This document shows positions 56,299 to 64,000 of a DNA stretch of 64,000 nt, piece after piece; positions within the stretch are counted from its first letter, which is position 1; the number at the start of each line of letters is the position of its first letter. The DNA lies in contig NZ_MJAO01000003.1 of assembly GCF_001902635.1 (NCBI RefSeq), positions 235,121-299,120 on the forward strand. Reading direction: 5' to 3'. The notes below the pieces were generated by a model. That model was not told the origin of the DNA, did no database searches, and saw only the letters and a list, made by a program, of their open reading frames with translations. A program made the translations under genes and the position numbers. This DNA is from Serratia marcescens. Its GTDB lineage: Bacteria; Pseudomonadota; Gammaproteobacteria; Enterobacterales; Enterobacteriaceae.

Positions 56299-57278
56299 CG
56301 GTTTTCCTGTTTACTGTTTAGGTCCTCATGGAATACCCCGATGGCGTATTTTATTATCTCCGACCCCAGATGCATGACCCGATTGCGTCTCCTCAGCGAT
56401 ACACGGAAGATGCGCCTACCGATATTCAGTGCACCCTGCATTTCTCAGAATGGGCTATTAATTCGTGGCGATGACATTAACTACATCGCTAAGCGACATA
56501 AACCAATAATTGAAGAGTGGTAGCAGAAGCACACGCGATGCGATTGGACGTGTGGTATGACACTGAGTCGTCACCCGTGTTATGCATAAACGCGAGCTGA
56601 ATGCACACAGTGATGTGTCTGATGCAATATTGCAATCCCAGGTTTTAATGAGTAGGTCCATAAGCCGGCCTGTTATCCGATATCAAAAGGGTAACGTACA
56701 GATAAGAGTCAATATTCATGAGTGCGGATAGCTCATAGAAATGAGTACGTGGATGTACAGATGAAAATACGTATTGTTGCTTTCTTTATTAAATAACACT
56801 AAGTACCTTAATGTTTTATTTCATCGTTCATAATGCCGCTGATATTCATGCCGTCAAAATGACCTCACCCCATGATACTGCTGGCCTCTTGAGTGTAGCA
56901 GTGTATGAACACGGTATTACTTGCTGATATCAGGATGTCCCCTTTTTACTCAGTCATTTGCCGATTTTATAAGGTCATACATTAAGGTCTCTTCCAGGGG
57001 GGGGGGAACTCAGATGACACATCCTGAAAAAATCCCCATACCGGTATACTGTCAGCCACGACACCTCTGCTGGTAAGCCACAGGCCATAGCGATGAAAGT
57101 AGGGCCGAGAAAACCGGTGATAACAGACATCCCTGCGAGAAAAACAGTGTGAATAGTCAGTGAAAAGTTCTGTGAAAACAACGGAAAAACAAGATGAAAA
57201 ACGCGCAAAAACAATGCTACAATCACTCAATAATTACGGTGTAATCAAGCTATTTCATCTGGTTAAGGAAAACTGTAT
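56299..57278. other. Long non-coding stretch with poly-G tract
   Basis: About 980 bases without a convincing gene. Short competing frames (for example a rightward 48-codon frame from 56329 and leftward 82-83-codon frames near 57000-57230) contradict each other. It contains a run of ten G (56997-57006). The base composition is low in GC near 56760-56830. It may be a regulatory region or the remains of deleted backbone genes. Confidence 0.45.
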
Positions 57279-58136
57279 ATGTCACCTCCACTCCAAAAAA
57301 TCACCTTGCTGTCTAACAATGACAGGGATGAATGTAACTTTTTCATCGATTACCTAAAGCGGAAGGATATTATAAGGATAAGTAGATTCGAGCCATTTGA
57401 TGGTCCGTCAGATATCTGCAGCTATCTCAATAACTCTCTGAGGACGTATTTCAGAGATACGCCTGAAAAAATAAATGAAGTAATTTCTGATATGCATTAT
57501 TCACTCAGAGAAAAAACTCCGTCTGAAGATGAGGTGGCCTGGATTAAGAAAGACAAACGCGCTTGTTTTTGGTTATGGACAGAAATCTATTGTACTAATC
57601 GTGATAGTATGCCGCGAGGAGAAGTTAAAAGGTTTATTCCACATAGTCATCAAGAGCGGTATCGAGAGGTTTTGAGAAAACATAAAGTACTCCACCTGAA
57701 TGATGATGATCAGCGCTGGAGTAAACTGGTCAGTAGATGGAATGAAATTAAAGAAGATGATTCACTGGGGGGGCATCTTTCGCCAGATGATGAAGATATT
57801 GTTTCATATGCGTGGAAATATTTATGTTCCCACGGGCATGATATCGAAAAGAAATATGCTCCGTTAGACAATGAAGAGCAATACCTATCCATTCTTAATT
57901 ATATGGACTTTTACCTCACTCATCCTTTAGAAAAGGAACTGCTTGTCAGGAAAATAAAGCCGGCAATTAATCAGCGTAGCCATAGATTGAAAAAGCAAAA
58001 AGCCAGCGTCAGCAAGCAATTTTATCTTAAAAAAGAAAATATTGACAAGCTAAAAAAATTGCTCAATGAAAACAGAATGACCATGGATGAGTACTTTAAT
58101 GCGCTCATTGAGCAGGAGTCTGACAAATTGACGTAA
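57279..58136 (+). CDS. Hypothetical island protein with possible ribbon-helix-helix C-terminus
   Basis: The 285-aa product is unknown to me. It is highly charged and soluble. The C-terminal 45 residues (KKQKASVSKQFYLKKENIDK, then LKKLLNENRMTMDEYFNALI) have the beta-helix-helix pattern of ribbon-helix-helix DNA-binding proteins. Residues about 95-130 contain ACFWLWTEIYCTNRDSMPRG and FIPHSHQERYREVLRKHKVL. AAGGAA precedes the ATG. The gene is low in GC compared with its right-hand neighbours, which suggests separate acquisition. Confidence 0.7.
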   Translation: MSPPLQKITLLSNNDRDECNFFIDYLKRKDIIRISRFEPFDGPSDICSYLNNSLRTYFRDTPEKINEVISDMHYSLREKTPSEDEVAWIKKDKRACFWLWTEIYCTNRDSMPRGEVKRFIPHSHQERYREVLRKHKVLHLNDDDQRWSKLVSRWNEIKEDDSLGGHLSPDDEDIVSYAWKYLCSHGHDIEKKYAPLDNEEQYLSILNYMDFYLTHPLEKELLVRKIKPAINQRSHRLKKQKASVSKQFYLKKENIDKLKKLLNENRMTMDEYFNALIEQESDKLT

Positions 58137-58331
58137 AAATAACCCAAAAACCGGTCAAGTGATAATCCCCAGCGCAACGGTACAGGATGCTGGGGCAATA
58201 TTTTACAAAATTGGCATAAACGTTTCCTCATTGAAGAGCATTTCAAAAAAATTTCACGCCTATATCCCAGTTATGCATATCCAACAGAATCGCTTTTCTG
58301 TCTGTTGGTCACATTACCTGGAGATATTGTC

Positions 58332-58550
58332 ATGCCTTCTTCTTACCAGGCGCCGAAGCAACGGTGCTGGACGCTCTTTTTTTCCTGGCAAACCCTGTGC
58401 CGTATTTTTCGAACGCTCGGTACGCTGCTAACCCTGGCTATACGTCTGTGGCTGATGTTGCAACCCGGTGGGCCACCGTTTCCATCGGCCCCAAAATCGT
58501 CCTCTTCCACCCGGTCCGACGTACACGGCCCTGACAAGCACAAGGGTTGA
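58332..58550 (+). CDS. Small single-pass membrane protein, unknown
   Basis: This 72-aa frame begins MPSSYQAPKQRCWTLFFSWQ, with one hydrophobic segment (LGTLLTLAIRLWLMLQPG) and a polar tail. GGAG lies 8-11 bases before the ATG. It occupies the region between the backbone genes where CP4-type islands carry small membrane proteins. No family is recognised. Confidence rests on the ribosome site and the open frame. Confidence 0.45.
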   Translation: MPSSYQAPKQRCWTLFFSWQTLCRIFRTLGTLLTLAIRLWLMLQPGGPPFPSAPKSSSSTRSDVHGPDKHKG

Positions 58551-58905
58551 ACAGCCTCTCGCCTTCCCATGTCACTCAGAGCGGATATGGAATAAAACGC
58601 GTTACAACAATACGTTACATGTTTGCGTATTCACGCCGTCGCAGGCAAGTTGATTGATCGTTTTCAACGATCGATTTCGAATTATTGATCTGTACAACCC
58701 ATTATCTTTGGCCTTCAACCGTCATTAAGATCGGCCAGGGCGCCGTTGCGGATACCGTATTTCTCTCCTCCCAACGGGATTTCAGCCCTTCAAACAGCCA
58801 CGCCGGCATCACTTACCCTGCGCGTTGGCACACCACCATTCTCGGCAGCAGGAAGCCGGATAGCCTTTCCTCACGATATGACTGTCACACAGGAGACAAC
58901 CGTCT
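58551..58905. other. Gap with short hairpin
   Basis: About 355 bases without a convincing gene. GATCGTT-TTC-AACGATC (58656-58672 region) forms a 7-bp hairpin. A rightward 120-codon frame from 58685 crosses into the next gene in another frame and looks spurious. Confidence 0.35.
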
Positions 58906-59253
58906 ATGGAGACTTCCCCACAGCATGCATCTTCACGCCTTACCCCTTCTTTACTTGGATGGGGTATTGGCGCTTTGCTGTTTTCACTTCTGGTGGTCAC
59001 GCGCAATACCGCCGGCCAGATCCAGGAGGCCGGCACCGGTACGCTGATACTCGCGGTCGTCGTCGGCACGGCGCTGGGATGCCTCGGTGCCTTGCTGGGT
59101 CAGTTCTTGCGTAATCTCGCGCATCCCGATGCGGTCTATACCACCGGCGGCTTCTTCAGCTTGGTGGGGCTGCGTCTGTTCTGGCTTTGTGGGCCCCAAC
59201 TGATTGGCTTGGCCGGCGGCGTCTTCTTGGGCATTGCGCTGATAGTGCACTGA
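58906..59253 (+). CDS. Small inner-membrane protein of the island backbone
   Basis: This 115-aa frame has three probable membrane segments: LLGWGIGALLFSLLVVTRNT, LILAVVVGTALGCLGALLGQ and LFWLCGPQLIGLAGGVFLGI. AGGAG stands before the ATG. No enzyme motif is visible. It is followed after 82 bases by an exported protein, and both may be one unit. In CP4-57 and relatives comparable small membrane genes lie before the antirestriction gene. Function unknown. Confidence 0.65.
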   Translation: METSPQHASSRLTPSLLGWGIGALLFSLLVVTRNTAGQIQEAGTGTLILAVVVGTALGCLGALLGQFLRNLAHPDAVYTTGGFFSLVGLRLFWLCGPQLIGLAGGVFLGIALIVH

Positions 59254-59335
59254 TGACGACTGACTGGCAGGGGGGAAGCGCACCTGACCTACCGCAATAA
59301 ATTGGAAAACATGATTAACGAAAGGGAACAACCTC

Positions 59336-59812
59336 ATGAAGACACTGATGACAGGATTTTTTTGCTGTGCCCTGGCGACACCTCTTATAGCTCAGGCCGA
59401 AACCGGCCCATGGGGCAGTGGGTGGGGGCAGGGAACGACAGAATACAGCGTGCGTGGCCAGGGACAATCGCAGCTCTACATCGGCTGCGATCCCTATAAG
59501 GCCATGTTCGTGATGTTCACCGATGCTGCGGGTCGCTCAATGACCAACTATGATGCGCGGACGCAAACGCGGTCATTTTATGTCTCTGTTGATGGCAGTG
59601 ACCCCATCCTATTCAACGACGTGCTCTCCCGCGTGGGTGCGGATAACGTGCGCTTCGCCTGGGACAAGCTGCGCAAAGGCAAGACGGTGATTGTTAGCGG
59701 TGAAGGGATGCAAACCACCCGTTTTACGCTGAAAGACGCCGGACAGGTTTTGCCCGCGTTTTCGCAATCCGACTGTAAAGTCGGCGCCGCCATTCCCAGC
59801 GGTGAAAACTAA
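59336..59812 (+). CDS. Exported backbone protein (YfjT-like position)
   Basis: A 158-aa protein with a clear signal peptide (MKTLMTGFFCCALATPLIAQ, cleavage near AQA-ET). The mature part has two Cys (IGCDPYKAM and SDCKVGA) that can form a disulfide, and repeats of short beta-strand-like segments, so it is probably periplasmic. It takes the place of yfjT in CP4-57 islands; whether it is a true homologue could not be checked. AGGGAAC precedes the ATG. Confidence 0.7.
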   Translation: MKTLMTGFFCCALATPLIAQAETGPWGSGWGQGTTEYSVRGQGQSQLYIGCDPYKAMFVMFTDAAGRSMTNYDARTQTRSFYVSVDGSDPILFNDVLSRVGADNVRFAWDKLRKGKTVIVSGEGMQTTRFTLKDAGQVLPAFSQSDCKVGAAIPSGEN

Positions 59813-60122
59813 TCTTTACCCCTCCACGTTTATTCACTGACGATAACCCACTTCCCGTGCCGGACTCTCCGGTCGGGAAGTGAGTTCAGCCTCAACACGC
59901 AGGTACTCCCCCCAACGTGATAGTTGGCTGAGGCGCCTCAAAACTACACTCTTGTCAGAGAGGTCCCTCCGGCAATGACAACCTGTAATCTCCGAGCAAC
60001 ACCAACATGCCCTGTTCATCCGAGCGGGGCATTTTTTATGACGTTATACCGTCGTTTCTCGCTGTCCTCACCGTGGCCGGCTGCTGCCCGGCCCAATCTA
60101 CCTCAACCTAAGAATAATATTT

Positions 60123-60581
60123 ATGAAAAAGAATACTGCCGACAGCGCACCATCAACACGTCCGATAATCGACCACTTAACACTGACCGCGAGCCTCGTT
60201 AATGACGAAGATCGCCTGTCATTTTGGCTACAGCACTTTGGTGACATTCCGCAATGGCTTCACCTCGAGTCATCGATATTTTCCTGGCTCAACCTCCTGT
60301 GTAAGGACTACCACGGAGATTATTGGGAGTTTTACACCCTCAGTAACGGGGGAGCATTCATTATCCCGTCCACCGAAGGCGAGTACATGCTCTTTAATGC
60401 CCTTAACGGCAATAGCGCAACGGTGGGGCATGAAGCCGCCGGCATCATTGCTTGTCTCATCACTTACAGCCACCACGCTTGCCGCACCGAATGCGATGCC
60501 ATGACCGAACACTACTATCGCCTGCGGGATTACGCCCTCAGCCATCCCGAAAGCAACGCCATTATGCGCATCATCGACTAA
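60123..60581 (+). CDS. ArdB/YafX-type antirestriction protein
   Basis: This 152-aa protein matches the ArdB/KlcA family. RLSFWLQHFGDIPQWLHLES, YWEFYTLSNGGAFIIPSTEG, LFNALNGNSATVGHEAAGII and SHHACRTECDAMTEHYYRLR are conserved. These proteins let incoming mobile DNA escape type I restriction in vivo. It occupies the yfjX position of CP4-57. The ATG at 60123 has only a weak ribosome site; homology begins near residue 15. Confidence 0.9.
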   Translation: MKKNTADSAPSTRPIIDHLTLTASLVNDEDRLSFWLQHFGDIPQWLHLESSIFSWLNLLCKDYHGDYWEFYTLSNGGAFIIPSTEGEYMLFNALNGNSATVGHEAAGIIACLITYSHHACRTECDAMTEHYYRLRDYALSHPESNAIMRIID

Positions 60582-60605
60582 CCCTCCAGACAACGGCACC
60601 CCATC

Positions 60606-61088
60606 ATGATGAATATCACCTTATCTCCGGCAATCTCCGATCTGCCCTTACCCACCCAACGCACCATTCAACGCGCACTGGCGTTGTTGGAGCAGCATTT
60701 ACGCAAACCGGGTGAGCCCTTCACAGCCCCGTTCATGGTGCGTGACTGGTTGCGCCTGCAGATGGCCCGGCTGGAGCGCGAAGTCTTTATGGCGCTCTAT
60801 CTCGATAACCAGCATCGCTTGCTGGCGCATGAGTCCCTGTTTAGCGGCAGCATTGCCAGCACCCAGGTGCATCCGCGTGAAATCGTGAAGGGCGCACTGA
60901 AACATAATGCCGCGGCGGTCATTGTCGCGCACTGCCATCCTTCCGGACATGCCGACCCCAGCGAGGCAGACCGACTCATCACCCAGCGGATACAGGACGC
61001 GCTGGCGCTGATTGACGTCAGGGTACTGGACCACTGCATTGTCGGCGGCCTGACCGTGTACTCGTTCGCCGAACACGGGCTCTTATGA
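60606..61088 (+). CDS. RadC-family JAB-domain protein (YfjY/YkfG-like)
   Basis: The 160-aa short RadC relative found in mobile islands. The JAB/MPN-type metal motif is VIVAHCHPSGHADPSEAD (residues about 102-118, H-x-HPSG...D), with the preceding glutamate in LEREVFMALYLDNQH. It is cytoplasmic, and its biochemical role is unclear. It lies 24 bases after the antirestriction gene, as yfjX-yfjY. ATG 60606 or 60609 may be used. Confidence 0.9.
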   Translation: MMNITLSPAISDLPLPTQRTIQRALALLEQHLRKPGEPFTAPFMVRDWLRLQMARLEREVFMALYLDNQHRLLAHESLFSGSIASTQVHPREIVKGALKHNAAAVIVAHCHPSGHADPSEADRLITQRIQDALALIDVRVLDHCIVGGLTVYSFAEHGLL

Positions 61089-61116
61089 TCCGTACGACGT
61101 CTCAAGGGGAAACAAC

Positions 61117-61455
61117 ATGCCATCAACCAAGAACATCCCATCCTGGGGACTGAAACGCAACGTCACGCCGCAGTTTGGCGCACGTCTGGTACAAGAGGGA
61201 GAACGACTGCATTTTCTGGCCGACCGTGCTGACATCAGCGGGATTTTCAGCGATGCACAGCGCCATGATTTGGAGAAGGCTTTTCCGCAATTTATCAAAC
61301 ATCTGGAGTTGATGCTGCTCTCCGGTGAACTCAATCCACGCCATCAGCACTGTGTCACGCTGTATAGCCATGGCCTGACCTGCGAAGCCGATAGCCTGGG
61401 CTCATACGGCTACGTTTATCTCTCGATTTATCCGACACCTGAAACGCCCAAGTAA
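61117..61455 (+). CDS. cbeA: CbeA-type antitoxin (YfjZ/YeeU)
   Basis: A 112-aa antitoxin of the type IV CbtA-CbeA family. WGLKRNVTPQFGARLVQEGE, RLHFLADRADISGIFSDAQR and the LELMLLSGELNPRHQHCVTL stretch are family blocks. CbeA protects by bundling FtsZ and MreB filaments rather than by binding the toxin. It lies 28 bases after radC-like and 58 before cbtA, the normal order. Confidence 0.93.
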   Translation: MPSTKNIPSWGLKRNVTPQFGARLVQEGERLHFLADRADISGIFSDAQRHDLEKAFPQFIKHLELMLLSGELNPRHQHCVTLYSHGLTCEADSLGSYGYVYLSIYPTPETPK

Positions 61456-61513
61456 AACGCCCCACATTTTTAGTCTCACACCGTTTTTATTATCCAACAA
61501 AGAGATACGCCTT

Positions 61514-61882
61514 ATGCGAACAGTACCCGCGTCACCCACACGGGCGGCCCAAACATGCCCGCCCCCCATAACCGTCTGGCAGTCCTTGCTCACCTACCTT
61601 CTGGTGCAGCACTACGGTCTGACACTCAACGACACCATATTCAGCGACGATGCCGTAATACACGCCCATATCGATGGCGGAATCTCCCTCGCGGATGCGC
61701 TGAATGCCATGGTGGAAAAATTTGATCTGGTACGCATTGACCGCCGGGGCTTCACCTGTGAGGCGCAATCGCCCCGCGTGACCGTCATAGATATTCTACG
61801 TGCCCGCCGGGCTTGCGGCCTTATGACGCGAGCCGGTTATCAGGATGTCACAAGAACGATTCAGGGAGGCAAGCGACCATGA
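61514..61882 (+). CDS. cbtA: CbtA-type toxin (YpjF/YeeV)
   Basis: A 122-aa toxin that blocks cell division by binding FtsZ and MreB. The conserved VWQSLLTYLLVQHYGLTLND, TIFSDDAVIHAHIDGGISLA and LVRIDRRGFTCEAQSPRVTV, then IDILRARRACGLMTR, mark the family. Its stop overlaps the next start by 4 bases (ATGA). Confidence 0.93.
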   Translation: MRTVPASPTRAAQTCPPPITVWQSLLTYLLVQHYGLTLNDTIFSDDAVIHAHIDGGISLADALNAMVEKFDLVRIDRRGFTCEAQSPRVTVIDILRARRACGLMTRAGYQDVTRTIQGGKRP

Positions 61883-62208
61883 ACCGCGACACACTCCCTA
61901 GTGACGCACTGCTCAAAGGGATCCAGTGCAGTACGGCACACATCACCGATGAGGACAACACGCTGCTGTATCACACTTCACATCAGAGAGAAGAGTTCGG
62001 GCACTGCGAATGGTGTCATTTCACCGGTACGGGGTACCTGATTCGGCTCAATGCCTGGCTACACCCGGTATTGCAGCTTAAACGCTTGGGGCTATCAAAA
62101 GCCAGTCGCCGGCTGGTCGTTACGCTGATACAACGCCACCACATAGCATTCCTGCACTTGGACGCTGCGGGCGATCTTTTGCCTGGATTTGCCACGTTTG
62201 ACTGGTAA
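61879..62208 (+). CDS. DUF5983 protein, YeeW-like, after cbtA
   Basis: A 109-aa protein that often follows CbtA genes in islands. HCEWCHFTGTGYLIRLNAWL and the LGLSKASRRLVVTLIQRHH tail are seen. GGGAGGC lies before the ATG at 61879, which overlaps the cbtA stop, so it is translationally coupled to the toxin. Its role is unknown; it may modulate the toxin pair. Confidence 0.8.
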   Translation: MNRDTLPSDALLKGIQCSTAHITDEDNTLLYHTSHQREEFGHCEWCHFTGTGYLIRLNAWLHPVLQLKRLGLSKASRRLVVTLIQRHHIAFLHLDAAGDLLPGFATFDW

Positions 62209-62265
62209 CCCCTGCAGCATCGCTACCGCCATTTCTCCAGTAAACACTCCTCGACATCACTGTAT

Positions 62266-62294
62266 AACGCCCGCCCCTCAACTGGCGGGCGTTT
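62266..62294 (+). terminator. Hairpin ending the cbeA-cbtA operon
   Basis: AACGCCCGCC (62266-62275) and GGCGGGCGTT (62284-62293) pair over 10 bp with an 8-nt loop. It is followed by only a short T-run (TTT), so it is a moderate terminator. Confidence 0.65.
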
Positions 62295-62644
62295 GTACTT
62301 ATGGAGAAAAAACATGCAGAACGAACCTGAAGTGCGCACCGGGCATACCAAGGTGGGACGCGCTCCACCAGCATTGAACGTATTGTCACAGGGCGCCACG
62401 CCGCGCTGGCGCAGATTGAGAACCGCACATCTGACATCCAATCACCTGAGGCCTATAGAAAAGATGAGCGACATCTTCGCCAAGTAACATTTGGAGATGT
62501 TGGCAGCATGGTAGTTCACCGTTACAATCACCAGGCTCGAAATCGCTGATGTTTTCAGCGAAATACGATTGGGGGCCTAATTGGGGGCTCCGGCGTTTTT
62601 CGAACAGAGGAAAACTCTGTAATAACAAGGGTTATATGGTTTGT
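62295..62644 (+). other. Right end of island, possible small frame
   Basis: A 57-codon frame from ATG 62314 (MQNEPEVRTGHTKVGRAPPA) has GGAG before it. A competing frame (TSIERIVTGRHAALAQIE...) lacks a good start and is interrupted by a TGA at 62328. This may be a degenerate gene. The stretch also holds the G-rich pair at 62570-62590. Confidence 0.3.
62570..62590 (+). repeat. G-rich short repeats at right island end (putative integrase arm sites)
   Basis: TGGGGGCCT (62570-62578) and TGGGGGCTC (62582-62590) match the pair near the left end in sequence, order and close spacing. They lie 55-75 bases inside the right att repeat, as expected for integrase arm sites. Confidence 0.55.
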
Positions 62645-62661
62645 GTTCGAATCCTATAGGG
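62645..62661 (+). repeat. Right attachment site of the argU island (17-bp direct repeat)
   Basis: It is identical to argU bases 32496-32512. After the shared GGG the sequence changes to ACCATT, so it is not a full tRNA copy. An IntD-type integrase begins 28 bases further right on the minus strand, so the same site probably also borders a second element. Confidence 0.88.
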
Positions 62662-62689
62662 ACCATTAAGTATCAATGAGTTACGCCTT

Positions 62690-63811
62690 TCACCCCGTCT
62701 TTCCAATTTCATCATGGGACAGATTTGGGACTAAACCTCCGAAAATCGCGTCAATTTGCCTCGCATGCTCAGTTAGATGGTTAGGCGCAAGGTGAGCGTA
62801 TCTCTGTACCATTTCGATGCTCTCCCAGCCTCCCATTTCCTGAAGTGCAGAAAGCGGAACCCCGGATTGGATCAGCCAACTCGCCCAGGTGTGTCGCAAA
62901 TCATGGAAGCGGAAATCATCAATGCCAGCTCGTCTTAACGCCGCACGCCACGCAGTGTTAGAATCTACTCGCATTTTCCTCACCGGGTCTTTGTGAACGA
63001 ACACCCAACGATGATGGTTTCCTATTTGTCTCCGCAGAACGGCGCAAGCGGTGTCGTTGAGAGCGACGCCAATTGCCCGTCCTGATTTGCTATCCTCAGG
63101 ATAAATCCAAGCCACCTTCCGTTGCATGTCGATCTGCGACCATGCAAGCTCGATGATGTTAGACCGGCGAAGGCCAGTAGTCAGCGCGAATTCCACTGTG
63201 GATTTAAGCGGCTCAGGACACTCATCAATAAGTCTCTGCGCTTGAGATGGCTCAAGCCACCTGACGCGCTTATTCCTTTCCTGTGGCACCTTGATTACTG
63301 GTGACTTCTCAATCCACTTCCAATCGCGCTCTGCAGCACGCATTAGAGCTTTCATCAGCGCTAGGTGCTTTGCCTTTGTTGAGGTAGATACAGGCTCAGC
63401 CTTCCGTGGCTTAATCTCAATTCCCTTCCTGGCAAGAGCTTTTGCTCTTAACGCCCATCGCTCCTCTGCCTTCCTGTTCGTCATCCTGCTGACTGCTGTG
63501 TAAATCTTTGCCTCTGTTATATCCTTCAGCAATACCCCTTCAAAATGCATGAGCCAGAATCCGATCCGGCCCTTGTCTGCATCGAGTGATTTCTTGTGCG
63601 CTTTTTCTTCCAGCCAGCGTAAGCACGCCTCTTCAAATGTGACCTCAGGGAAATCTCCTAGTCTGTCTATTCTCCAAAGTTCAGCTTTTCTGCGGTCGTG
63701 CAGCTCCTGCGCTTGGCGTCTGTCCTTAGTCCCAAGCGATTCCTTAATTCTTTTGCCGCTTGGCGACGTGTAACTGCCGTACCAGGTTTCCCCTCGGCGG
63801 AATAATGACAT
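62690..63811 (-). CDS. IntD-type phage integrase (DLP12-like)
   Basis: A 373-aa tyrosine recombinase very like IntD of the E. coli prophage DLP12, which also sits at arg[61 protein letters not shown]. Catalytic residues are Arg in [18 protein letters not shown], and the nucleophilic Tyr in VQRYAHLAP. The start overlaps the excisionase frame. It faces the att repeat at 62645-62661 and marks the start of a second element that continues past the window. Confidence 0.95.
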   Translation of the reverse strand: MSLFRRGETWYGSYTSPSGKRIKESLGTKDRRQAQELHDRRKAELWRIDRLGDFPEVTFEEACLRWLEEKAHKKSLDADKGRIGFWLMHFEGVLLKDITEAKIYTAVSRMTNRKAEERWALRAKALARKGIEIKPRKAEPVSTSTKAKHLALMKALMRAAERDWKWIEKSPVIKVPQERNKRVRWLEPSQAQRLIDECPEPLKSTVEFALTTGLRRSNIIELAWSQIDMQRKVAWIYPEDSKSGRAIGVALNDTACAVLRRQIGNHHRWVFVHKDPVRKMRVDSNTAWRAALRRAGIDDFRFHDLRHTWASWLIQSGVPLSALQEMGGWESIEMVQRYAHLAPNHLTEHARQIDAIFGGLVPNLSHDEIGKTG

Positions 63812-64000
63812 GCTGCTTTCTCCTCATGTGCATCATCCGCGCTCACCGGCACAGTGTGGATCGGATTGTTAAGCGCGGCAATACAAGCTTGGCGAGTGAT
63901 TAGGTATGGTGATTTTGTTTTTGATGGGTCTTTTCTTGTTGCCTGCAGTCTTCCAGAGCGTATCCAGCTTGTTAGCGTAGGTGCTGAGATGCCAAGGAAG
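63667..64000 (-). CDS. Excisionase-like DNA-binding protein (5' end cut by window)
   Basis: A leftward frame enters from the right edge and ends at 63667, about 110 residues visible. The visible N-terminal part [20 protein letters not shown] followed by [20 protein letters not shown] is a MerR/Xis-type winged helix. It overlaps the integrase start by 145 bases in another frame, the arrangement of xis and int in lambda-like phages. The C-terminal part ([20 protein letters not shown]) is basic. Confidence 0.7.
   Translation of the reverse strand, partial: FLGISAPTLTSWIRSGRLQATRKDPSKTKSPYLITRQACIAALNNPIHTVPVSADDAHEEKAACHYSAEGKPGTAVTRRQAAKELRNRLGLRTDAKRRSCTTAEKLNFGE

Noticed and set aside
56272..56523. 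Rightward 83-codon frame
   Set aside because: It competes with another short frame from 56329; neither has homology I recognise.
56975..57230. Two overlapping leftward frames of 82-83 codons
   Set aside because: They overlap in different frames, run into the G10 tract, and lack ribosome sites and homology.
58685..59114. Rightward frames of 120-122 codons
   Set aside because: They overlap the membrane-protein gene at 58906 in other frames, with composition typical of shadow frames.
32520..62644. CRISPR array on the island
   Set aside because: No regularly spaced repeats were found on reading through; only att, G-rich pairs and hairpins.
62662..62689. Second tRNA copy at the right end
   Set aside because: Only 17 bp of argU are present; the sequence diverges right after GGG and lacks the rest of the cloverleaf.

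Overview
The first 32.5 kb and its gene order point to an enterobacterium close to Serratia. The core is GC-rich and carries close homologues, often of identical length, of Escherichia coli genes: the allantoin/glyoxylate genes, cfa, ybbN-ybbO-tesA-ybbA-ybbP, purEK, lpxH, ppiB, cysS, ybcJ, folD and argU. Two ERIC-type 127-bp repeats support the family assignment. The species name is an inference; no 16S or other marker is present.

Layout. (1) 1-18.7 kb is a purine-ureide catabolic cluster. It holds the regulators AllS and AllR, ureidoglycolate lyase (AllA), the glyoxylate branch gcl-hyi-glxR-glxK, two different MFS transporters, allantoate amidohydrolase (AllC), ureidoglycine aminohydrolase (AllE), ureidoglycolate dehydrogenase (AllD), and the oxamate branch fdrA-ylbE-ylbF plus a carbamate kinase. 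Together they turn allantoate into ammonia, CO2, glycerate 2-phosphate, oxamate and ATP. The allantoinase (allB) and allantoin permease (allP), found inside the E. coli version, are absent, and MFS genes stand in the cluster instead. Palindromic AllR-type operators lie before allA/allS and before gcl. (2) 18.8-31.6 kb is housekeeping core: lipid modification, a chaperedoxin, an ABC transporter, purine synthesis, lipid A synthesis, cysteinyl-tRNA synthetase and folate metabolism. (3) argU, tRNA-Arg(UCU), at 32.4 kb is the attachment site of a mobile island.

The island runs from argU to a 17-bp repeat of the tRNA 3' region at 62.65 kb, about 30.1 kb, and is visibly poorer in GC. It carries, in order: a P4-type integrase; a leftward four-gene operon of about 11.4 kb; a rightward helicase-phospholipase D gene of Mokosh type II layout; a class II microcin module (CvaA- and CvaB-like exporter, two-TM candidate immunity protein, double-glycine microcin precursor); and a CP4-57-like backbone (AlpA, YfjJ/YagK-like protein, small exported or membrane proteins, ArdB/YafX-type antirestriction protein, RadC-like protein, CbeA/CbtA toxin-antitoxin pair, DUF5983). 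A second, IntD-type integrase with an overlapping excisionase begins just past the repeat and runs off the window, so a second element appears to sit in tandem at the same tRNA.

The strongest candidate for an undescribed system is the four-gene operon at 34.1-45.5 kb. It encodes a 1260-aa protein with a C-terminal PD-(D/E)XK-like motif, a 1474-aa STAND-type NTPase with an N-terminal nuclease-like domain, an unrecognised 481-aa protein, and a fourth protein split into two frames exactly at a U UUU UUA slippery heptamer. The second candidate is the glycine-rich, four-cysteine microcin next to its own exporter. All assignments were made by reading the sequence and from memory of the families; no database search was run.
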